From: Coleofasciculus sp. FACHB-1120 | GTDB lineage: Bacteria > Cyanobacteriota > Cyanobacteriia > Cyanobacteriales > FACHB-T130 | NCBI RefSeq assembly: GCF_014698845.1 | Contig: NZ_JACJTV010000003.1 | Span: 310,001 to 374,000 of the forward strand | Length of the DNA stretch: 64,000 nt | Direction of reading: 5' to 3' | Part shown: positions 58,519-64,000 of the stretch, in pieces | Position numbering within the stretch: position 1 is the stretch's first letter | Layout of the letters: each line of letters begins with the position of its first letter | Made by a program: the position numbers and the translations under genes | The notes under the pieces: model-generated | Seen by the model: the letters and a program-made list of their open reading frames with translations, nothing else | Told to the model about the DNA's origin: nothing | Database searches by the model: none

Positions 58519-59124
58519 CTAGTCAGTAATGGCATTTATCAACACTTCAGTCAGGGTCATGTCCTCCATGTCATCCATCGTCACTGTGTCGCAGATATCA
58601 AACTTTGCCCCTGCACTTTGCAGTTCATCATCCAACACTTTAAGAAATTTCGTTGCCTGTGCATCTGTGCCAACTTGAATAAAGGAAATCGCCAGTTCTT
58701 CATCCCGCTCCATACGGCGAGATGCTTCAATAATTACCTTCATGACCGCTTTCCGGTCATCCGGTTCGCCATCTGTGACGACCAGAATAGTATCTCCATT
58801 TGTCTTGGTTTGTCCGGCTGCTTTACGCTGGAAGTAGTTATTCGTCGCATCTAGAAGGACTCCTGCTAAGTCAGTGCGTCCAGACGGTTCATTTTCGCGG
58901 AAAATCTGTGCGACTTTACTAGCGTTCACATTGTCATAACGTTTAAATCGACCGGAAAATAGGTAAATAGTGATGCCATCTGGATCAAATTCTTCACATT
59001 TACTGGCTAAGGCGAGAGTAGACTCTTGCATCACGACCCAGCGACTTTTTCCACCCGGCTGGTCTGTAATCGACATGCTGCCGCTTTTGTCAATAATTAA
59101 TGTATAGTCGCGGTTTTCAACCAT
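58519..59124 (-). CDS. VWA domain protein, copy 3
   Basis: 201 residues. MIDAS residues are intact (DKSGSMS, T in RTDLAG, VTDGEPDD). Same length and layout as copies 1 and 2; the loop between strands 1 and helix 1 (ITDQPGGKSRW) differs from the PDQPGG or PEPPSG of the others. This is the first VWA copy in transcription order, 75 bp ahead of the coiled-coil gene and 189 bp after ndhN. Confidence 0.9.
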   Translation of the reverse strand: MVENRDYTLIIDKSGSMSITDQPGGKSRWVVMQESTLALASKCEEFDPDGITIYLFSGRFKRYDNVNASKVAQIFRENEPSGRTDLAGVLLDATNNYFQRKAAGQTKTNGDTILVVTDGEPDDRKAVMKVIIEASRRMERDEELAISFIQVGTDAQATKFLKVLDDELQSAGAKFDICDTVTMDDMEDMTLTEVLINAITD

Positions 59125-59313
59125 AAGAGTTTTCCTAATTCGCTTACTTCTTTAAAGGTATCAAAATCCTCTAGCCAAGCCTAAAGGTTCTGGTGGGTCA
59201 CAAAGCGTCACCATTCAGCCGTTCCACCTCGTTTTGACTCGGAATGAGTTAGCGCCGCATCAGTCCTTGAGTGCTTGGATGCGACGCTTAAATTGGATTA
59301 CTTGACGCTTGTT

Positions 59314-59769
59314 CTAAGCAGCAGCGATCGCGTTTTTAAGGGGTGTCCAGCGGAAAGCGCGATCGCCTCCCATTTCTACAGCAATTTTTAGGCGTGGCTC
59401 TATACTTGGCAACGTGGTTAAATATTCCACTTCCTCACGCGACAATACGTGTCCTTCAATTATCCACAACACCAATCCCTTCGATTTGGGAGGTAGTTGT
59501 TCCAACTGATAGTTCACGATAGGTGGCACGTAGTAGACGCGAATGTCTTTCTTGCCCAAATGCGCGGGACGAACGCCGTGTATGCCAGTTAAATACGTTG
59601 CTACATCGCCAAGCCCCCGTGCTGAGAGGCTTAAAGTGGTATAGCCAGCTGCACGCAACCGCCGCTGGTAACGCCCTTCAAAACCTCCTTCTAAGGGTAC
59701 ATACGTTCCTAAAGCACCAGACTTTTCTAAGTCTTTGACGAATTGATTGCCGATGGTGATCAGTGCCAT
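59314..59769 (-). CDS. ndhN: NAD(P)H-quinone oxidoreductase subunit N
   Basis: 151 residues, full length. NdhN is a peripheral subunit of the cyanobacterial and plastid NDH-1 complex, on the cytoplasmic side, near the ferredoxin-binding region, and supports cyclic electron flow and CO2 uptake. Distinctive sequence: KSGALGTYVPLEGGFEGRY, SLSARGLGDVATYLTGIHGVRPAHLGKK and VYYVPPIVNYQL. No membrane helix, as expected. The upstream region (59770-60938) is long. Confidence 0.95.
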   Translation of the reverse strand: MALITIGNQFVKDLEKSGALGTYVPLEGGFEGRYQRRLRAAGYTTLSLSARGLGDVATYLTGIHGVRPAHLGKKDIRVYYVPPIVNYQLEQLPPKSKGLVLWIIEGHVLSREEVEYLTTLPSIEPRLKIAVEMGGDRAFRWTPLKNAIAAA

Positions 59770-60938
59770 ATTTTTATGTTCTACCAGCTTTAAGTTTTGT
59801 TAATTGCTGCTGGCAATTTATTATAGTTGGGCGCTGAGGCACCTATCAACTTGGCTTACAGACAATCAAGCTGTCGAATGGGTTGAGCGATCGCGCTTTT
59901 TGTGGAGGTGCGATCGCTAGTTAGAGTTAGAAAAGATTTAACTTAATTTTGACTCAACATCAACGCACATTAAGGGAACAGGCTTTTCTTGAAGGTGAGT
60001 AGCAATCGATACAAATCCGAATCAACCCTATAAATTATGTTCTGCTACTCCTTCGTGGCATTTTATACCCCAGGTAGGTAAGGCAAAGCTTAAACAGGTG
60101 ACATTGAACGGCTGAATCTAGGTTTGAAAGCTTGCTTTTGCTTTCTTCTATCTGCAATCTCTTGTAGTTCCTATGGCTTCTGGGAACATATAGGCATTGT
60201 AATACTGTGTATATAAATACTGTGCAAACAAATCGTGAAATGCTATAACCGACCTAAGTGCCGGTCGTTGGTAAGCGATTGCTTTCTTCTCTATCAATCA
60301 GTGACTCTATGAGTTAGTGAGCCGCTAAGCGGACAGTCGTCTTCTGGATTTGGAGTTGGGCTTCAAGCGAGGCATACGATCCAGCAGACTACTAATTTTT
60401 TTTTCGGACAATTGCTAGACAAGTTGTAACAAATCGTTTATAGTTAACGATTGTGGTCAAAATTCGAGCAGCTATTGCCGCTGAAGTCAAAACTAAAGTT
60501 GAAATCGAGTCCAGGGACAGCACGACTTTACCAGTGAAAAACGATTGAGTCTTTCCCAGAAGAGTTCAGTGCCCCTAGTGAGCGTCAAGCAACAGAGACA
60601 TCGATTTCAGGATTAGCGATCGCATCTAGAAGGTTCCTTGAGAAGAACTCTTCTAAGCCGGAAAAAGCCCTTTCGCTTTCTCGGATACTGGATGGCTTGC
60701 CACCTAAGTCCCCGCGAATATAGGCAACGCGCTTCTAGCGCTTACCCGACCGTCGAATAGCTTCATACCAGCTAAAGAAAAAGCCTAAATTAGGCTGACT
60801 TAAAAGCTTGCCTCTCTCAATCCGAGGATGTGCCACAGCTCGCTGGTTTGATAACAACGTTTGTTGAAGCAAGCGGATTTACGAAATACTCGTAATACCG
60901 CCTCTTTGTACTGTGTAGAAAGGAGAGACCAGAAAGCC
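59770..60938. promoter_or_regulatory. 1.17-kb region between ndhN and rplC
   Basis: Divergent region: ndhN promoter on the minus strand, ribosomal promoter on the plus strand. No gene recognised. The predicted promoter at 60416-60444 leaves a leader of about 490 nt. The leader contains an AGCCTAA/TTAGGCT inverted repeat (60782-60796), GAGAAGA/TCTTCT (near 60640) and AGCGC repeats. HIP1-type sites near 59888 and 60618. Long r-protein leaders can carry regulatory structure, but I see no known element. Confidence 0.5.
60416..60444 (+). promoter_or_regulatory. predicted sigma-70-type promoter of the ribosomal operon
   Basis: TAGACA (60416-60421) and TATAGT (60439-60444) with a 17-bp spacer, each one base or two from TTGACA/TATAAT. 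It points at rplC, about 490 nt downstream. Prediction by eye only. Confidence 0.5.
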
Positions 60939-61577
60939 GTGTCTGTTGGTATCCTCGGCACCAAACTCGGCATGACCCAAATTTTTGACGAAACAGGAAA
61001 AGCAATTCCTGTGACGGTCATTCAAGCAGGGCCATGCACCGTTACGCAAATTAAAACCAAAGCAACAGATGGCTATACTGCCGTCCAGATTGGTTATAGA
61101 GAAGTCAAACCCAAAAGTTTAAACAAGCCTGAATTGGGGCATTTGGCAAAATCAAGTGCTCCTCCTTTGCGGAAGCTGCGGGAGTATCGCTTTGAGAATG
61201 TGGGAGAGTTCGAGCTAGGGCAACAACTCAAACCAGATATTTTTACTGCTGGCCAAATTGTGGATGTAATCGGCACAAGCATCGGAAAAGGCTTCGCCGG
61301 TTATCAAAAGCGCCACAACTTTAAGCGGGGACCCATGTCCCACGGTTCTAAAAACCATCGTCTACCCGGTTCTATCGGTCCTGGAACCACACCGGGGCGT
61401 GTTTATCCCGGTAAGCGGATGGCTGGTCGTTTAGGCGGCACGCGCGTTACCATTCGCAAATTGACAGTGGTGCGGGTAGACGCAGAACGCAACCTACTAC
61501 TGATCAAAGGAGCGATTCCTGGTAAACCAGGGGCGCTGGTTAATATTGTTCCTGCCAAGAAAGTAGGTCGAAAGTAG
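60939..61577 (+). CDS. rplC: 50S ribosomal protein L3
   Basis: 212 residues from GTG 60939, with AAGGAG upstream at about 60920. The longer frame from 60861 adds an unrelated N-terminus. [24 protein letters not shown] is the standard start and [25 protein letters not shown] the conserved centre with the loop that reaches the peptidyl transferase region. First gene of the S10-spc type cluster here; no rpsJ precedes it, as is usual in cyanobacteria. Confidence 0.97.
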   Translation: MSVGILGTKLGMTQIFDETGKAIPVTVIQAGPCTVTQIKTKATDGYTAVQIGYREVKPKSLNKPELGHLAKSSAPPLRKLREYRFENVGEFELGQQLKPDIFTAGQIVDVIGTSIGKGFAGYQKRHNFKRGPMSHGSKNHRLPGSIGPGTTPGRVYPGKRMAGRLGGTRVTIRKLTVVRVDAERNLLLIKGAIPGKPGALVNIVPAKKVGRK

Positions 61578-61677
61578 TCATTTTCTAAGGTCAGGCTGGC
61601 TAATCGCTAAGAGCTTTTGATACTTAGCAATCTTCAATTAGCAATTAGCAATTAGCAACGAACAAAGGACAACGGAT

Positions 61678-62310
61678 ATGGTTAACTGTGTAGTACGAAA
61701 CTGGAACGGGGAAGAGGTCGGACAAGCAACCCTAGAATTAAAGGTTGCCAAAGAAGAGAATGCGGCTCATGTCGTCCACCGAGCCTTGGTAAGACAACAG
61801 GCGAATGCTCGTCAAGGCACAGCCAGTACCAAAACCCGCGCAGAAGTTAGGGGGGGAGGTCGTAAACCTTGGCGTCAAAAAGGAACGGGTCGCGCTCGTG
61901 CTGGGTCGATTCGCTCACCACTGTGGCGAGGTGGCGGTGTCATCTTTGGTCCTAAGCCAAGAGACTATGACACAAAGATGAACCGGAAGGAACGGCGTTT
62001 AGCCCTAAGAACCGCCTTCTTTAGCCGAGCCGAAGACATGATTGTGGTAGAGGAATTTGCTGACAAGTTGCCTCGCCCTAAGACTAAAGAATTGGTGGAA
62101 GCGATCGCACGTTGGGGCGTCGAACCAAATTCTAAAGTACTGCTTATCTTAGCAGAACGTGAAGAAAACGTTTATTTGTCAGCACGGAATGTTGCCAAGA
62201 TGAAGATCATTCCTGCAACCCAGTTGAATGTCTTTGACCTACTGGCAGCTGACAAAATCGTGACGACGCCATCCGCCCTTGTCAAAATCCAGGAGGTTTA
62301 CAGTGAGTGA
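61678..62310 (+). CDS. rplD: 50S ribosomal protein L4
   Basis: 210 residues. L4 lines the peptide exit tunnel and in some bacteria regulates its own operon. [20 protein letters not shown] is the characteristic tunnel loop. Begins 100 bp after rplC with a tandem TTAGCAA repeat in the gap (61640-61660). Its stop overlaps the rplW start by 8 bp. Confidence 0.97.
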   Translation: MVNCVVRNWNGEEVGQATLELKVAKEENAAHVVHRALVRQQANARQGTASTKTRAEVRGGGRKPWRQKGTGRARAGSIRSPLWRGGGVIFGPKPRDYDTKMNRKERRLALRTAFFSRAEDMIVVEEFADKLPRPKTKELVEAIARWGVEPNSKVLLILAEREENVYLSARNVAKMKIIPATQLNVFDLLAADKIVTTPSALVKIQEVYSE

Positions 62311-62605
62311 GTATAACCCCCGCGCACTTGCGGATCTGGTGTATCGACCGATTGTAACTGAGAAGGCAACTCTGCTGATGGAGCAGAACAAGTATGTCTT
62401 TGAAGTCGTTCCTAAAGCGACTAAGCCAGAAATTAAAGCAGCAATTGAAGACCTGTTTAAAGTAAAGGTTGTAAGTGTGAACACCCTTCGCCTACCGCGC
62501 AAAAAGCGCCGCGTCGGCAAATTTGCAGGGTTTAAGCCTCAATACAAGCGAGCAATCGTAACTCTGGCAAGCGGAGAGACCATTACCCTTTTCCCAGAAG
62601 TTTAA
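62303..62605 (+). CDS. rplW: 50S ribosomal protein L23
   Basis: 100 residues from GTG 62303, which has AGGAGG six bases upstream (62291-62296); the frame is open from a TTG at 62279, rejected. L23 lies at the tunnel exit and binds trigger factor and [23 protein letters not shown] and [30 protein letters not shown] are typical. Overlaps the end of rplD, so translational coupling is likely. Confidence 0.97.
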   Translation: MSEYNPRALADLVYRPIVTEKATLLMEQNKYVFEVVPKATKPEIKAAIEDLFKVKVVSVNTLRLPRKKRRVGKFAGFKPQYKRAIVTLASGETITLFPEV

Positions 62606-62723
62606 TAAGTGAGAAAGTTGACCAGTTGAAATTTAAAACCTCAACTCTTTTCAACTTAATCTCAATGGAAAGCCGCCCTAAAAGCGACTTCGACCTTCAA
62701 CCTTCAAACCTCTTTTTTAAGTT

Positions 62724-63587
62724 ATGGGTACCCGTTCTTATCGGCCTTATACTCCCAGTACTCGTCAAGTTACCATCTCGGACTTTGCCGAAGTTACGCG
62801 GAGCGAGCCGGAAAAGTCACTAACCTACACAAAGCATCGCCCCAAAGGTCGAAACAATCGTGGGGTGATCACCAGCCGCCGTCGGGGCGGCGGTCATAAA
62901 CAGCTTTACCGGGAGATTGATTTTCGCCGCGACAAGCACAATATTCCTGCGAAAGTGGCAACCATTGAGTACGATCCTAATCGTAATGCCCGGATTGCCC
63001 TAGTTTATTACCGGGATGGGGAAAAGCGATATATTCTGCATCCAGTCGGATTAACGGTGGGTACAGTAATCACTGCTGGAGCAGACTCCCCAATTGAAAC
63101 TGGCAATGCGTTACCTTTAAGCAGGATTCCGTTAGGAACTGCCGTTCATAACGTAGAACTGACTGCTGGACGGGGCGGGCAAATTGTTCGCGCGGCTGGT
63201 GCCAGTGCACAAGTGGTCGCTAAAGAAGGCGACTATGTCACGATCAAGCTGCCCTCCGGTGAAGTCCGGATGATTCGTCGCGAGTGCTACGCAACCATCG
63301 GACAAGTCGGCAATGTCGATCATCGCAACTTGAGTGCCGGTAAAGCTGGTCGCAATCGCTGGAAGGGACGCCGTCCGAAGGTAAGAGGTAGCGTCATGAA
63401 CCCAGTCGATCACCCCCACGGTGGTGGTGAGGGACGGGCACCGATTGGTAGAAGTGGTCCAGTGACCCCTTGGGGTAAGCCCACTTTAGGTGCCAAGACC
63501 CGTAAGCGAAATAAGCCAAGCAATAAATTGATTGTCCGGCGTCGTCGCAAATCTTCCAAGCGCGGTCGGGGCGGTCGGGAGTCCTAG
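62724..63587 (+). CDS. rplB: 50S ribosomal protein L2
   Basis: 287 residues, complete. L2 is a primary 23S rRNA binder near the peptidyl transferase centre. The C-terminal [19 protein letters not shown] with the conserved His is present. The gap from rplW (118 bp) has CTTCGACCTTCAACCTTCAAACC-like low-complexity sequence. 98 bp upstream of rpsS. Confidence 0.98.
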   Translation: MGTRSYRPYTPSTRQVTISDFAEVTRSEPEKSLTYTKHRPKGRNNRGVITSRRRGGGHKQLYREIDFRRDKHNIPAKVATIEYDPNRNARIALVYYRDGEKRYILHPVGLTVGTVITAGADSPIETGNALPLSRIPLGTAVHNVELTAGRGGQIVRAAGASAQVVAKEGDYVTIKLPSGEVRMIRRECYATIGQVGNVDHRNLSAGKAGRNRWKGRRPKVRGSVMNPVDHPHGGGEGRAPIGRSGPVTPWGKPTLGAKTRKRNKPSNKLIVRRRRKSSKRGRGGRES

Positions 63588-63589
63588 AA

Positions 63590-63667
63590 TTTTAGGTTTT
63601 AGATTTTGGATTTTAGATTAGTAATAAGTCCAAAATCCAAAATCCGAAATCCGAAAATCCAAAAGTA
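63590..63667. repeat. AAAATCCAAAAT low-complexity repeat
   Basis: TTTAGATTTTGGATTTTAGATT faces AAAATCCAAAATCCGAAATCC, forming an inverted array between rplB and rpsS. The same motif family lies at about 57138-57170 (TTGGATTTTAGATGTGGAATCCAAAATCC) and near 58484-58505. These are common dispersed cyanobacterial intergenic repeats. Confidence 0.7.
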
Positions 63668-63685
63668 ATTGGGGTTATTTGAAGT

Positions 63686-63961
63686 ATGGGTCGTTCTCTT
63701 AAAAAAGGTCCTTTTGTTGCGGACCATTTGCTGAAAAAGATTGAAAATTTGAATGCTAGGGGCGATAAGCAGCTTATTAAAACTTGGTCTCGTGCTTCAA
63801 CTGTATTACCGCAAATGGTGGGTCATACTATCGCGGTTCATAATGGGCGGACTCACGTGCCAGTTTACGTCACCGAGCAAATGGTAGGGCATAAGTTGGG
63901 AGAATTCGCTCCAACTCGCACCTTCCGGGGGCACTCGAAAGATTCCAAGGCAAAGAGGTAA
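63686..63961 (+). CDS. rpsS: 30S ribosomal protein S19
   Basis: 91 residues, complete. S19 sits in the 30S head near the A site. [22 protein letters not shown] and the C-terminal [21 protein letters not shown] are typical. The window ends 39 bp after its stop codon, in what should be the gap before rplV. Confidence 0.97.
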   Translation: MGRSLKKGPFVADHLLKKIENLNARGDKQLIKTWSRASTVLPQMVGHTIAVHNGRTHVPVYVTEQMVGHKLGEFAPTRTFRGHSKDSKAKR

Positions 63962-64000
63962 TTTTGAAGTTTGGGTTTTGAGATTATTCAGAATTCCAAA

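Overview
The window is a piece of a cyanobacterial chromosome. The octamer GCGATCGC (HIP1) recurs throughout, in genes and between them. Many genes are specific to cyanobacteria or plastids: NdhN, LdpA, a Ycf45/R3H ATPase, an NblR-like regulator, DUF2949 and DUF3493 proteins and an HstK-type kinase. Intergenic repeats of several short families, large signalling proteins and two carotenoid oxygenases suggest a fairly large genome, perhaps a filamentous or otherwise complex species. The genus cannot be told from the sequence.

Layout. 1-6,000: a truncated mnmH, a TPR protein, a small membrane protein, a PEBP protein and a carotenoid oxygenase. 6,158-14,523: a 1934-residue Ser/Thr kinase/ATPase/histidine kinase and a second, longer carotenoid oxygenase. 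15,127-21,640: metH, an NblR-like response regulator, a DUF192 lipoprotein and DUF2949. 21,900-25,900: a lone DUF262 protein, a TPP riboswitch with thiC, pyrE and a secreted protein. 26,200-36,000: an odd CAU tRNA, two CNNM/CorC transporters, queC, an oxidoreductase, an SGNH hydrolase, a 45-residue membrane protein and an ABC exporter. 36,180-45,410: tRNA-Tyr, -Thr and -Arg, a tight three-gene unit (membrane protein, HTH-acidic protein, Tat-type Moco lipoprotein), a pentapeptide protein, cutA, an ADP-ribosylglycohydrolase and a PD-(D/E)XK nuclease. 45,500-52,720: DUF3493, an FHA protein, and a DNA-repair group (recA, xseA, xseB, NurA). 53,120-59,770: a run on the minus strand, in order of transcription ndhN, VWA, a Gln/Glu-rich coiled-coil protein, VWA, VWA, ldpA, ycf45-like. 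60,400-64,000: the start of the ribosomal S10/spc cluster (rplC, rplD, rplW, rplB, rpsS), with a long leader.

Most of the window is housekeeping with ordinary neighbours. The parts that deserve a second look are the triplicated VWA genes with their coiled-coil partner, the three-gene HTH/Moco unit, the repeat-derived segment inside MetH, a perfect 91-bp tandem duplication across a stop codon, a non-canonical tRNA with anticodon CAU, an unlisted 45-residue membrane protein, and the long carotenoid oxygenase with a helical insertion. I found no CRISPR array, rRNA gene, intact insertion sequence or prophage. No clear-cut new multi-gene system is visible. The VWA cluster is the best candidate for an uncharacterised one.
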